From Heterostelium multicystogenum (lineage: Eukaryota > Evosea > Eumycetozoa > Acytosteliales > Acytosteliaceae): DNA of 64,000 nucleotides. Numbering within the stretch: position 1 is the first letter of the stretch; each line of letters opens with the position of its first letter. The notes beneath the pieces are model-generated. The model was not told the DNA's origin, did no database searches, and saw nothing but the letters and a program-made list of their open reading frames with translations. The position numbers and the translations under genes are program-made. The DNA is taken from positions 1 through 64,000 of the forward strand of contig RCNN01000104.1 of assembly GCA_003667245.1 (NCBI GenBank). The letters run 5' to 3'. Below are positions 48,444 through 60,891 of the stretch, in pieces.

Positions 48444-49426
48444 TCCTTTAACCAAACAACCTATCACAACACTATAAATAATCTTTAAAACAATCAGAAG
48501 AATTAATAAAATTTTGTTTTTTTTAAACTTTTACATTGAAAAAATGATTCGTTAAAAATTGTCAACATGTATCATCAAAATTCAAATACAATTTACATTT
48601 GATCAAGTGTAAATCAAAATGTTAAAGATGCAAATTACATATTAATATGTATAGAACTCTTAATAATTTTATTAATCATTAATTTTGATTGTTATTCAAA
48701 CTTGTATCAAACAAAGTATTAAATTACATCATGTTACTTTTGTTTATTTGTATTGCCAATTGATCTAATCTTATGTTATTGTTTATAGAACTCACATTTG
48801 TTTCAATATCTAAATACACCAATTAAAACAATTATAATAAACCTTTTAAAACTCTTTTAAAAATCTAGTTATAGATAGATATTATGTATCTATTACCATA
48901 GACCCATTAAATTCATAGATAAAAAGGATCTAACCACTCCATTGATGGTTGTTAACAAAAGAAAAGAAAACCATAGTACTTAAATGTATTAAATGAAAAT
49001 AATTTCAAAGATAGGAGTAGCATTGCTAGTTCATTGTATCCGCTGCTTTAAACCACAGACAGACAGGAAGCACCACTTTGTTGTTTTTTAAATTTATTCA
49101 AGTTTTGGGCAAATGATCGAGATATGGGAAAGCAAAAACCATCACTTGATCTACGATGTCGGATTGGTTATAACGGCTACCACCCACAATGCTTTTGTTT
49201 TTTTATTTAGATTTTTATTAATAAACATGGAAATACATTGGAGTAGTCATTTTGTCGTTTAGTATTGCCACTAAAATCAATCAACAACCACTGATTTAAA
49301 TTTAAATTGTTCAATGGGGCGAGTCCCCAACTATTTTGTTGTAATTAAATGATTCTTTCAAAGAGGTTCTAGGGTCCAACAACAATCTAATCATTATAGT
49401 AGACTGAATGAATACTTGATGTCTAT
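48444..49426. other. intergenic spacer
   Basis: About 1 kb upstream of NUP35 with A+T-rich sequence and no supportable gene. A patch around 49020-49150 is slightly richer in G and C but has no open frame. Confidence 0.5.
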
Positions 49427-49765
49427 TCATTTTATTAGCACTCCGATGCCGGTAAAACTTGTGTGTTTAAATCCACCCACAAACTGATCAGTAAATGGAT
49501 CTGAACCATTGGACATTCTTCACAGCACCTGCACCTTCGAATTCAAATCGTAGCGTCACCTCTGTGGTATTGGAATTGTTCAAATAGATGCTGGATGATT
49601 TTCCTATTATCGGGCATATTCTTTGTATTATTTTTCGAAAAAACAACAGGTGTGTCTGTGAAGCATACTTGAAAATATCCAAATGAGGTACCTCTTGTCT
49701 CGGTGCGACGATTACCATTACAATTAAAATCAAATACAAAGATATTTGTTTCCTTTGAGTTGTAA
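49427..49765 (-). pseudogene. remnant or frame-broken small protein gene, unknown
   Basis: Three consecutive frames each give protein-like text. Near the 5' side: FVFDFNCNGNRRTETRGTSF and YFQVCFTDTPVVFSKN. In the middle: IYLNNSNTTEVTLRFEFEGA. At the end: NGSDPFTDQFVGGFKHTSF followed by TGIGVLIK and a stop at 49427. No single ORF covers more than about 80 codons and no start is obvious. I interpret this as one small gene with two frame breaks, or as a decaying copy of one. I do not recognise the family. Confidence 0.35.
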
Positions 49766-49915
49766 ATGCAACAGGTTGATCTCTATTTAATTTGCATTTG
49801 TTGTTAATTTTAAATTTAATTAAATTTATCCTTATCCGCTACTCCTGTCTCCTACATCCTATTTCTATTCCCACTCTTTATTAACATTGCAAATATTAAG
49901 AAAGAATAAGGAGAA

Positions 49916-52900
49916 ATGTATTTCTTTAAAAATTCCAGGCAGATACCTCTTCTCCTATGTATTATATTTTTATCCACTTTTGTTAGTTTTTCAAATGGTA
50001 ATCCATTTTCAATTCTATCTTTTTCCTATCCTATTCTATCTTACTATTTTCTGAATATTTCCAATATGACAATTTTATTAATATCATTTTCTTTGGTTTG
50101 AAATGTAGGATCACATTTTAGATATGGATCACTAACTTGGTCCACCTCACCAACCAATCCATTGGTTTACCAATTCTCATTGAAAGCTGCTTTTAGAGCA
50201 TCATATTTTAGTTCAAATCTCGCTGTAAACTCAACTATCACCTATGATTCTGTTTTACGTTTATGATTCCTTAAGTCAATATATCGATTGCTCTTATTGT
50301 TATAGCCAATATCTTCCAGCAACTTTTATAGTCAACAATGTTGATAAAGCAATGGATTGGGCTACTGCTGAGATGCTTTTTTCTCTCACTTTCCCAGCTT
50401 CTGGAACCAGATATGTAGCATACAATGGATATGCCCGTTTATCAGATCTTATCAATAATGCTGATGGTAAGTATTAAAATATCCAATATCAATCAATCAT
50501 ACTAATTATTTTAACCTTAAGGTAACTGGAATGTTGGTACTGAAATTACTTTATCTCCTAATGGTGGAAGTTCTCCTTCGTCTGGATTATTACCAATTAT
50601 GAACTCTTACGTTGGAATTCAAAAGAGATGGCAAGTTCCAGTTGCCGATTCGAATCCTAATGCTACCTTTGTTTTTTCATTTGCCTCAACCTCAGAGATG
50701 GCGGGTGAGCAGCCAACTGGAATGAGTATTTCTTCGAGCGGAGTTGTAAGTTTTAATGCTACCCAAATTGGATTATGGTCTGCACAGTTCAAAATTATGA
50801 AATATGTTAAAGGAACTTTCCAATCATCTATTGTCATTGATTTCCTTGTAAATGCAACTCTTGTCCCTCCAGGTGGTTTAAATTCACCAGTTTTTGTTGC
50901 TCCCACTCCACCCGAAAATAAGATTCTATCTATTAATGCCACAACTACCACAATCATTACAATTGTCGGAAAAGCATTCAAACCAACTTCAAGTGTGACA
51001 ATTACTATTGGAAATATTCCAGAAGGAATGGTAGTTGGAACACAGGTCAACGGTCCAACAAATATTGGAACAATGTTGCTTACATGGGCACCTGTTTCAT
51101 TCCAGGGAGGTATCTATATAGTGTCCCTTGGTTTGGTAGATAGCGATGGTAATCAGCTTGAAAAAGGTGTATATTCATTCCCTATCGAAGTTATTATCCT
51201 GTATGTGGAAATGGTGTTCCAAATCCAAACGTCGATGGACAATGTATCTGCTTAACAGGTTGGACCGGTCCAAAATGTACTCAATGTGATGATGGTTATT
51301 ATGGACCTTACTGCAAACCAAATCCACCATGCTCACACGGTACTGTGAACAGTGGTAATAATGGTGATGGAGCATGTGTATGTGATCCAGGTTGGACCGG
51401 AGTTCAATGTAATGTTAGTCTTTCTCAAAGATGTGATCCAACCAGACCAAACTATATTGTTTCTCAAACAAATGCTACAAACAAACTAGTTCAACCTTCT
51501 TCAATTCAACTTTACCTAAACAAATATACACCAACTCCATTTGTAATCGGTACATCTCTACCATCTATAGTCTCAATGCCAACCGATATATATTTTGTAG
51601 TAGATATTTCATCTGCATCAACCATTTCAACTAAATACATAAAGTTCCAGCAATTGTTTGGTGATTTTGAAATTAATTCACCATATGAAAATTGTAAATA
51701 TGGTTTGGGATACTTCTCTGATAGCGCTGGTCAGCCAAACACCTTCCAAATTAAATCACTATTGAATCCAACTATCTCGGATGCAGTTCAAACTCTTGAA
51801 TTCAAAACTGGAAATCCTCAAGCCAACATTCCCTATCAAGCCTTGATCCAAGCTGCTTCAACTGTTCAGTGGTCATTTACTGGTTCCATGAGAGTTATGA
51901 TTTTGATTACCGACAATAACTTGCCTCCTACCGATATCACATTGGTTTCAAAACTACAGGTTGCACTTGCCAAACAAAACATTATACTTGGTATCTATTG
52001 TGCCTCGAGTAGCACCTCTTCCTTTAATTGGTTAACACCAGATGTGGGTATTTCAGCAGTCTGGAATATTAATGATATCACATGGTACACAAACTTCTTT
52101 TCCAAGATTCTTACTCCATTGAAAACACTACCTCAAGTTACTGCCTCGGGTGATGTTTCCTATCTTTCCCAATATCCAGTAAAAGTCTCCAATGAATACT
52201 TTAAGTCTCAAATCTCCTACGTAGCACCATCAAACCCTTCTAAAACTCCATCTATCACCATCAATGCCGTTGGATTTGGACAGCAATCCGTCCTAATTCA
52301 TTTCAATCATGCACCAACCACTACATCATCTGATTATACGTTATTAGAAAGCTCCAATGTAACCTTTAATATCCCAGGATCAGATATTGATGGTAACGGC
52401 CTTACCATCATGTTTGGACAATATCCAAATTTTGGAACTTTGTACCTCAATGGCACACAAGTAGAGGCAGGTAAATTTTACCCATTACCTGACGCCCAAT
52501 CAAATCTTTTCCAATATATTCCAATTCGATTCACACAGGGTGTCGATGCTTTAAACTATGAAATCAGTGATGGTTGTGAAAGTGCTAGTGGAGTATTAAA
52601 CATCACCGTCAAGTACATAAACTATCCACCAACTTTGTAACTCATCTTCTATCTCAACCGATCAGTTTAGCCAAATTCCATTCACTGTTGAGGCAGGTGA
52701 TGTAGCCGGTGATGTTGTGACCATATCATTCAAAGGTTTGTCTCTAGTTGCTCCAATTGGTACTATCTATGGTCCAAGTAGCTTGGCAATCAGCGAGGAT
52801 GTACAGTATCCAAGCAATACAAACTTTGTATTTAAACCAATACCATCTGCAATTTCAACTACCATTTCTATTCAAATCTTTGTTACCGACTCGAAATTAA

Positions 52901-55667
52901 CCACACAATGTGGAATTGATATTTCCATCGTTAGGCAGCCCGTTTATCCAAGCATCCATGTCAATTCTAAGCTCATCATGAGACCTGATTCATTATCTGT
53001 AATTCCATTTACTATAACCGATCTAGATCCAAGTGAAACTCTTATTGTTGGTTTAAATCCCATCACCAAAACAAGAGGTATACTCTACGACAGCATTAAC
53101 AATACAATCACTGGTACATCCTACTCAATTGGAACATTCACCTTTTTGCCAACTGAATCCGTTTTCTTTTCATCGAATATTTCTTATCAATCAACAAATG
53201 AAAACTATGTTGGAACTAGTTTCAATATCTATGCTATTGATAATTTGGACTTTCCACCAATGCCATGGTTGAAATTGAAGTTTCAGGAAGTATCTCTCAT
53301 ATCCACCAGTTGCTAGTCAAGTTGGTCCATTTGTTGCTGGCTCAAAATAATCAAACTGATCTCTTTATTTTGAATGGAAGTCACCCATTGCAACCAAGTT
53401 ATTCTGGTGGTTTCGAAATCTTATATCTAACCACTCCACAACATGGTAATCTTTTGGATATCAGTGGAAATACCCCAACTAATTTGAAGGCACCATTATC
53501 TGTCTATTACAAACCTGTGCCATCATTCTTTGGAAATGATCAATTCAGCTACTATGTGAAGGATGACACTGGTTTACCATCAAGCCCAGTGACTGTATCA
53601 ATCACCATTAACAAAGTTGTTTATGCACCAGTCATCACTCTCAATCCATCTGAAATCTTAACAACCAATATTTGCCCTCAACAACCACAGCAAATCAACT
53701 TAACTTTATCTATCACCAAACATTAACCCAATGACCAACTTGAAAAGTTACACTTACCAAAGCACCATCGATCGGATCTCTATTGCTAGATGGACAAGCC
53801 ATTGGTGTCGGATCATTAATTGACATTACTAAATCTTTCCAATATCAACCTGCGATCAACAACTATGTCAATTATCAGGAGTCTTTTTGAGATTGAAGCC
53901 TGTGAAGAGCAACAATGTTCTTTTTCCAATGGAAATGTAAACTCTGAAAAGTATTCCTTCTACCCCAACCGGTTCGAACAAAGAAGATATTGTCACAATC
54001 CAAATCAAGATGTAGAATTCTCTCTAGTAGGACAAGATTGCCAAGATTCAACAACTGTTAAATACCAATTCTCTTCACTCCCCATCCTATGGTATCTTAT
54101 ATGACTCCAAATGGAGTAGTAATCAACTCACAACCATGTATTTCCAATCAAATACATTCAAAATACTCACCAAATAGAGATGAATCAGATTTAAATTCCA
54201 TTGGTGGAGTTGGTCCTCTTGAATCATTCTCCTATATTGTTTACCAACAAACATTCGATAAGTTCAAACGGTTATTCAATCAAGATATCTGTCAAACCAA
54301 TTCCAAGGTTCACAGGAGCCACTAACCTGACAACTCTTGAGAATGTTGAACTAACTATTCCCATCAGAGCAACTGCGCCTGATGCGGTATCTATACATTG
54401 AACATCACAAACTTCACAGGTCGTGGACAACTCTACTACATGAAGAGTGGATCTCGAGTTGATATTCCCAAAGTGGATTGGTTTTGATTGAGCAAGCCTA
54501 TGTACTTTATTATATGCCACCATTAGATACCTATGGATTCAACTTGATAATTTCCGATTCTCAATCAAACAAAAATACTCTCTGAAATCTACACTATCTT
54601 TATTGATGTTACTCGTGTATACACAGCACCATTCCTCCATCCATTGACATATACTTACAATGGTACTGTCCTCCCAATTATTAACAACAATGTAGAGTTG
54701 TTTATCAATTCTTCAACCATCATAACATTTAATGTTACCGATCAAATGATCATCCATGGACCAGTCTTCGCGCATTGTTTCGCAACCGGAACACCATCCG
54801 GTGGTGTGGTCTGCCAATATGATCTTAAAGCCGAAAGCAATTGTGGAGCCATTCTTACCATAAACTCTCAGATTGAAAGATCAAATGATGACAACCTGTG
54901 GAGACTTGTCTATGTACCAATCAAAGGTCGTTCTGGTTTTGAAGCTAACTCAATTCACTATAATTGGAACAGACCCAATGAATATGAACAATTTCAGAAA
55001 GACTTTTCATGTCAGTACTTCGTATTAATATTCCTCCAATTGTCAATGTCAACCAACTTCAAATACAACACCACAGCTCTTATTCAGTTACATTCAACAA
55101 TGTATCCGTATTTGATCCAGATTCAACCGAAAGAAAATAACATTACCTTTACACTTAGTTTGCTATCTTCCACTACCAACGAAATCACAAAAGACGGTGT
55201 GATTGTTATTCCATTCGCTTCCCCATCATCTTGTAATATAACAACTAATCGCGTTACCTGCCTAGATACCAACCCAATACTCAATAGATATCTGAGCACA
55301 CTATCCGTTACAATCAATGGCACTGGAATATATCAGCTTGTTGTTTATGTAAATGATCTCGGATACAATGCGATGACAGAAGCCAGTGGATTCTCAGTGA
55401 CTCCAAGACAATCACAATTCATGTTGCTTCCAGCAGTAACTGGAGGTGGAGGTAAGAATAATACTGTTGTCCTCTCTGCAGCCATTGCGGCAGCAGCTGT
55501 AGCAGCAGCTTTAATTGCCATTGGTGTATGGAGAATATTGAAAGCAAGAGCACCTCCAACAGACTCAATTCTTTGGTGAGTCACCTTTCAGTGATGGTTC
55601 AGTATCGACCAATCCACTCTACCAAGACTCACCAAATTCTGGATTCAATCCACTTTATGAAAAATAA
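49916..55667 (+). CDS. Sib-family (integrin-beta-like) adhesion protein
   Basis: A large type I membrane protein of the Sib family, which in Dictyostelium links phagocytic adhesion to talin. Exon 1 (49916-49997) encodes a signal peptide (RQIPLLLCIIFLSTFVSFSN), exon 2 is 50109-50466 and exon 3 begins at 50522. Domains in order: the N-terminal HFRYGSLTWSTS signature; EGF-like modules (CGNGVPNPNVDGQCICLTGW, GACVCDPGWTGVQC) near 51200-51410; a VWA domain (TDIYFVVDISSASTIS, MRVMILITDNNLPPTD) at about 51580-52120; tandem cadherin-like/Ig-like repeats to about 55400; a Gly/Ala-rich transmembrane helix (AAIAAAAVAAALIAIGV); and a tail with GESPFSDGSVSTNPLYQDSP and a final NPLYEK, two NPxY-type motifs. 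The MIDAS reads DISSA rather than DxSxS. About ten single-base frame breaks are scattered through the gene, mostly 52630-55570. Confidence 0.85.
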
Positions 55668-56140
55668 CCAATAATGAAGAGGATCAAGCTAAATTAATAA
55701 ACAATAATCAGTTATTAACAGACCAATATATTGGAATAAAAGAGAAATATTGATAAGTTATTTATTCCTTTGAATTGTCGGTACTTTCTGAGGGTATCCT
55801 GTGGAAATTATTTTTTACATTATTTGAAGAAATACGCATTATCAAATTTAACAAATTTGGGCAATTTGAACCAATTTGGACTGATGGTTTATTTTTGCAC
55901 TACATACTCCATAATATTTTTAATAATATTATTTGCAAAATTGAATTTCATCCAATTTGGTATTAAAAATACCTTAACCAGATTTCTAAATGTACTGAGG
56001 ACTGGCACTTTTTTTCCTAACGGAGTATAGGATTCTACAAAGAAAAAAGTGGTGATTCCTGATGCTTTTTGTACAGAACACTAGATAGTAGACATTAGAT
56101 AGCATTAGACTAGTGGCTAAAGAGATAATAATAATAATAA
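55668..56140. other. convergent intergenic spacer
   Basis: 3' flanks of the Sib gene (+) and the unknown helical protein (-). The repeated word CAATTTG/CCAATTTGG (55850-55960) and ATAATATT half-sites are seen. The 86- and 63-codon ORFs here have no protein-like features. Confidence 0.5.
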
Positions 56141-57249
56141 TTAAATACGTACATCAAGAACCATATCTGGCCAATAGGTATAAAGCATAGTTGTGACAGT
56201 CTTGTAAGCAATTGAATTGATTCTAGATTTTCTAACCTCCTTTGCAATGAATGTTTGATCTTTAGCCGATAAATTATAGATATGCTTATGATATGATTGG
56301 AATCCAATGGGATCTAATAACAATTATTGAATGCGGTTGTGGATCCATCGGTGTACTTGAGGATTGGGAGTCCATTGGCCTTCAATATTGAGAAACAATT
56401 CCTCTCTTTTATCAGAGAATCGACCCAACACTTTTGCCAAGTATCTCTTCATTCCAACAGTGGATCTGATCATTCTCATATTGACTGACAATCTTGTCCA
56501 AAATGGATTTTGGAACATTCTCATCTATGTAATAAAAAAGTTAGATATCTTTTAAATAAGTGATCTCTTTGAATGGTTGACTTACATTCTACTGTCAGAT
56601 TGGTAATTAAATTACAATACAAACCTCTAACTTTAAACATAAGAGTTGATTACTTCATTTGGTCCTCCTACTTTGGGATCTTCCAAACTTTCATTATTGT
56701 TGACCAAGAATAGGTAGACTTTTTCTGGATCTACCCTTTTGGTTTGTTCGTTGATATATATGTCCAAATTGATTAAGTTATCCAACAATCTGTTGAAGAG
56801 TGTTTCCTCCTGGAAATAGGACCTGTAAGGCTTTATTTTCTAACAGCTTTTGACAATACTACATTATCAGTCCTGTCTAGATAGTTTGCTATAAATATCA
56901 TTGGCATTCATAGTGGATGGATTGGCTGTGGCTTTTAAGAATCCATTTATCAATAAGGTTGCACTTTTTAATGGTAAAATATTCTCCAAATCTTTTATAT
57001 TTTGATTTCTAACCAACTCAATTAAACCGACAACTATAACAATGATAATTATAATGAATTAGAAAGAATTCTTTATGAAATGATGCAATTATATAATGCC
57101 TACCATCTAAGTATAGTGTGGCTATTATATCAATACGATCAAAAAAGTCCAAATTGGCTAATCTATCCATCAAAAAAGTCTTTGTTTAACACGCTTTGAG
57201 CAGATAGTGCTACTGCAGATATAAAGTTATTATTATCTATTGGTGACAT
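56141..57249 (-). CDS. unknown helical-repeat-like protein, paralogue 1
   Basis: Starts at 57249 (MSPIDNNNFISAVALSAQSV). Protein-like blocks follow in order: LANLDFFDRIDIIATLYLD, an intron with acceptor near 57095, LIELVRNQNIKDLENILPLK, TLLINGFLKATANPSTMNAN, LFNRLLDNLINLDIYINEQT, EKVYLFLVNNNESLEDPKVG, an intron (GTAAGT near 56586), ENVPKSILDKIVSQYEND, RYLAKVLGRF, WTPNPQVHRWIHNRIQ and GFQSYHKHIYNLSAKDQTFI. The frame breaks several times (for instance the A6 run at 57172-57177). The helical, Leu/Ile-periodic text suggests an ARM/HEAT-like solenoid, but I cannot name the family. The gene at 59213-60761 has matching blocks in the same order (FLVNNNESLE with YLINEDEETLE; GFQSYHKHIYNLS with GFKSYKESLGLLT), so they are paralogues. 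Confidence 0.55.
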
Positions 57250-57574
57250 TGTTTTTTTTAATTAGTAAGAAAAATGATTGATTCCAGTTATGGCTTGGTT
57301 TTTTATAGAAATGTATTTTAGGATTTTTTTTTTTTTTTTAGTTGATGATCATCAACTTAAATTTTTAAAATTACAAACACATTCTTTAAAATTACCACAT
57401 GTTACCATTTTATCATAGCTCAAGGATGCACCTGAACACATTAAGAGGCGAGGGAAGAATATGACTAAATAGAAAATGTATTGTTTGGATCTATAGTATT
57501 GGAAAGGATTGGTTGGAAAACTGGAGGATATGGATTGTTGATATTAGCGATAGGGTAATATATTGGGTGTTCCT
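57250..57574. other. spacer between paralogue 1 and ankyrin gene 1
   Basis: Promoter side of the unknown gene and 3' flank of the ankyrin gene. A T13-type run lies at about 57327-57340. No gene is seen. Confidence 0.45.
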
Positions 57575-58754
57575 TCAAAAAATAACTTTCAAAATAAGAT
57601 AATTAAAAAGTTTTATTGCGCGATAGCCATTGAATGATTGGGGCGCTACCTCTTTGATTTGCATATGTAATTGCCTTTGATGTGCACTGGGGTTGATTCT
57701 TTGTGTAACCAATCGAGTACCTCTATTGTTCCACTTTTCTTTAATTGCTCTTTCCATTATTGTTGGTTTACTTGAGTCTCGGATACCATCAAAGTTTTCG
57801 ATATTTGAGTAAAGCCATTTAACTGCCTCCAGGTGACCATTTTCCGCAGCTATTGCCAAAGCCTCATATGTGTAGGACCTATTCGTACGGTCCTTTAAGC
57901 CATGAAAGCAGTCGAATACTTCCATATTTTGCACAATGAATCCATTGCTATTTGTGATATAATGGTTACATTATTATTAAACAAAAGTTCTGCTATTTCA
58001 ATATGATTGTTCACCACTGCTACTTGGAAGAGGTTACTTGGTATGGCATCGATTTGAGCATCTAGAAGATATCGAACCACATCCAATATGACCATAGACT
58101 ACTGCAGGATAGTAGATATTACTATGCTTCCTATCTACTGATCGATGTTCTGCCAGCCACTCGAGCATATCTACTCTGCCAACACGTGCAGCCATCTCAA
58201 AAGCCGTAGAAATCTTTCCAAATAAAGAATACTGGCTAGCGGGTTGATTGATGATCTTGGTTGTCAAAAATTTCAGTATTTCTAAGTTTCCACTAAATGG
58301 GGCGTTGTTGAAAGCGAAAAAGTATTGCCATTTGTCTTTAATCGAGCACAAGTATTTAATAATCTCGATATTGTCAAATTTTGCTGCATGAGCCAACAGA
58401 TTAGGTGATATCGAATCATATTATTTTGAAGAAAAGTCTGTACACAAATACTGCAAACAATTCCAAGGATCCAGACTGCACTGCATTTTTAAATAGATTG
58501 TCATGATTGATTCTTAATCTTCTGCATTGTTCACTATCGCTAAGACATTGCTTTAGCAGATCCAAGTATCCATTACCAGCCAAAGCCTTAGGTGAATTGA
58601 TTAAATCATTCCATTGATAAGTCGATACTGGTATTCCTTCTTCAATTCTTAATCGTTTTATAGTATTAAGATTTATCAATTTAACATGAGTGAATATATT
58701 TTGATTTAGAATCCTGTTATTAAATACTTTAATAAATAGGCCTTTCTCTGTCAT
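57575..58754 (-). CDS. ankyrin-repeat protein 1, frame-broken
   Basis: Starts at 58754 with the N-terminal module also found in the neighbouring ankyrin gene 2 (GLFIKVFNNRILNQNIFTHV, then WNDLINSPKALAGNGYLDLL). Divergent ankyrin repeats follow: NIEIIKYLCS, NLEILKFLTTK, AARVGRVDMLEWLAEHR, VVRYLLDAQID, HIEIAELLFNN and AAENGHLEAVKWLYSN. At least three single-base frame breaks (near 58430, 58090 and 57920) split it into four ORFs, but the repeats continue in order across them. Ankyrin repeats mediate protein-protein binding. The N-terminal module resembles an F-box-like helical segment by position and pattern (inference). The specific role is unknown. Confidence 0.7.
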
Positions 58755-59212
58755 TTTCTTTTGTAGTTAAATCAACTAACTCTAAATGCTATGATCATAT
58801 TTTAAATCTCTAAAGAAACTTTCCTCTTAAATAGTTATTGTAAATCTGTAATTTTTGGCTTCAAGTAGATTTTTTAAGTTTGAGGTTGGACGAAATTCCC
58901 GAGTCAAATTTTGATGTTTTTCCTGCATGTTACCGTTAAGGTACCCCCAACTTCTCCAAAGGAATTATTAGGTTTATTGTGGAATGTAAATCAGCTTGTA
59001 AAATTGAGTTGTTATTAAGATAATTCGATGATGATGAAATATCAGGTGAATTCTGAAAGATTTTCTATGATTGAATTCCGACTCTGAAACATCTTTAAAA
59101 TTTCAAATTTAAGTTTTAACAAAAACAAAAAAAGGTGATCGGAAAACACATGATATTTCATCCTCATTTAGATGAAAAAAATTGTAAAGTTACTTAGTGA
59201 ATATATGAATAT
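58755..59212. other. intergenic spacer
   Basis: Upstream of ankyrin gene 1 and downstream of paralogue 2. No coding frame or structured repeat is seen. Confidence 0.5.
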
Positions 59213-60761
59213 TTAATTTTCTTCGGATGTCGAATCGTTTGGATTGGCGATAGAGTCCAATACTTGATGAATGATTTCAGCAGATGGGATAATTTCATCA
59301 AATTGTTGGTCTGTCAAGTTTGCGACTGAGCCCATTGCCATCAGTTCTTTGAAGTTTCCATTGTTGTAAAATGTTGGAATAAAATCTGTGATTGTCTTTA
59401 CTGTGATGGTAGACTTCCAATTTGGAACATATAATGCTGTGGTAAAACATTATAATTGATGGTGTCATATTGTTATGAGAATCTATCGCTAATAAATCTA
59501 CTTGTGACCAAGTATCCGGTGATTGCACTTGCAGCTAAATAACTCTACACCAATTATTATGGAATTAGTATATTGCTAGAATCAGTTTTGGGTATTGGAG
59601 TACTTTACATTTGTTTTTATAAATAGAGAATAGTAGTGTAGAGAGAGTGGAGAGTGTTTTACGTTGGATCATAATTGATCTGTAGTTGTCAAAGGCGGTT
59701 TTGACAATCTGCTTCTCTTCGTTTGTCAAAAGTCCAAGTGATTCCTTGTATGATTTGAATCCAACTGAAGAAATGATATCATATGCTACCTGCTTTTCGA
59801 AATCGCTACCTGGGTATTGACAAATATCATAGAACTTGACCAACATCAACCCGTTTCCTGCAATGATGGTCAAAATTATTTTCTTTACATAGTCCAAAAT
59901 TTTGAAATAAGGGTGGTCATTGATCTACGCAAACCATAGGTTACATTTGGATTTGTACCAAGTGCAACTACATTTTGAATAATTGAAACTGGGACATTCT
60001 TGTCTAGAAATATCATAGGTAAGTTATATTATGTTATTACCAAATTAATCGTTCGGACTTACATTTAATGGAAAGAGATTTGAGGATGTTTGAGTAGAGA
60101 GATCTCAATTGGAGAAGCGATACAATCGTTTCAGTTGCTCCTTCCAGTGTTTCCTCGTCTTCGTTGATCAAATAGAGTGGCACTTGAGTTGGGGAGTCGT
60201 ACAAAGATTGAATCTTAGTTCTTTCGTCAATAATTCGAATGGACTCTAAGATAACATTGAAATAGGATTCAGTTTTGGAAGTTCTGTCTAAATTTCAGGG
60301 CAGAACTTGAGGAGTCCAGTAAAAGTGTCCATTGACTTGCTGTTGCAATACTTGTAGGCGAGGTTATTGGCATCTATATCTTCAGCAGTAGTGGCTGTTA
60401 CAAATTGTCTCAACAATTCGGTTGCATCCTCAACATTCAAGATATGATCGTATTCATGGATGATATATAGTCTTTTGCTTATATTCGAAATATAATGTTT
60501 ACCTAAAACAGACGAGTGTTAGACCAAATGATCCAAGATCAACTAGCAAATCGGTGATCCTCAACATACCAATCAAGTAGGTACTAAAAATAAGGAATGC
60601 TTTGTCAAATTTTCGACAAGCCTTCATACTTTGAAATCCAATATTGTTTAGATGTTACATTTTGAATGATGATCTTTGAAGAATCGACTAAAAATCTTTG
60701 AAAGTTGTTCGAGCAACTCCTCTCTATTGTTGATGATGTTCATTAAACTGCTACTATTCAT
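59213..60761 (-). CDS. unknown helical-repeat-like protein, paralogue 2
   Basis: Starts at 60761 (MNSSSLMNIINNREELLEQL). Later blocks include YIIHEYDHILNVEDATELL, NLAYKYCNSKSMDTFTGLLK, VPLYLINEDEETLEGATETI, LYSNILKSLSIK, KNVPVSIIQNVVALGTNPNV, YGLRRSMTTLISKF, GFKSYKESLGLLTNEEKQIV and, at the end, NNGNFKELMAMGSVANLTDQ with a Ser/Glu-rich terminus at 59213. The order matches paralogue 1. The frame breaks repeatedly; one or two small introns (GTAAGT near 60061, GTAAAC near 60502) are also present. I do not recognise the family. The two copies alternate with ankyrin genes on one strand, suggesting that two-gene units were duplicated. Confidence 0.55.
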
Positions 60762-60891
60762 TTTATAAGATATATAACTAGATTGTCAGGTTTCATATGA
60801 TCAACCCAATTTAGATCCATCGGTCCTCAAAGTTCGAAAAAAAATTGCCTGATTTATTTTTTTTATTTATTTATTTACAAAAGGATCTGAT

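Noticed and set aside
55770..56030. 86- and 63-codon plus-strand ORFs
   Set aside because: Both occupy the same convergent spacer in different frames with A+T-driven composition.
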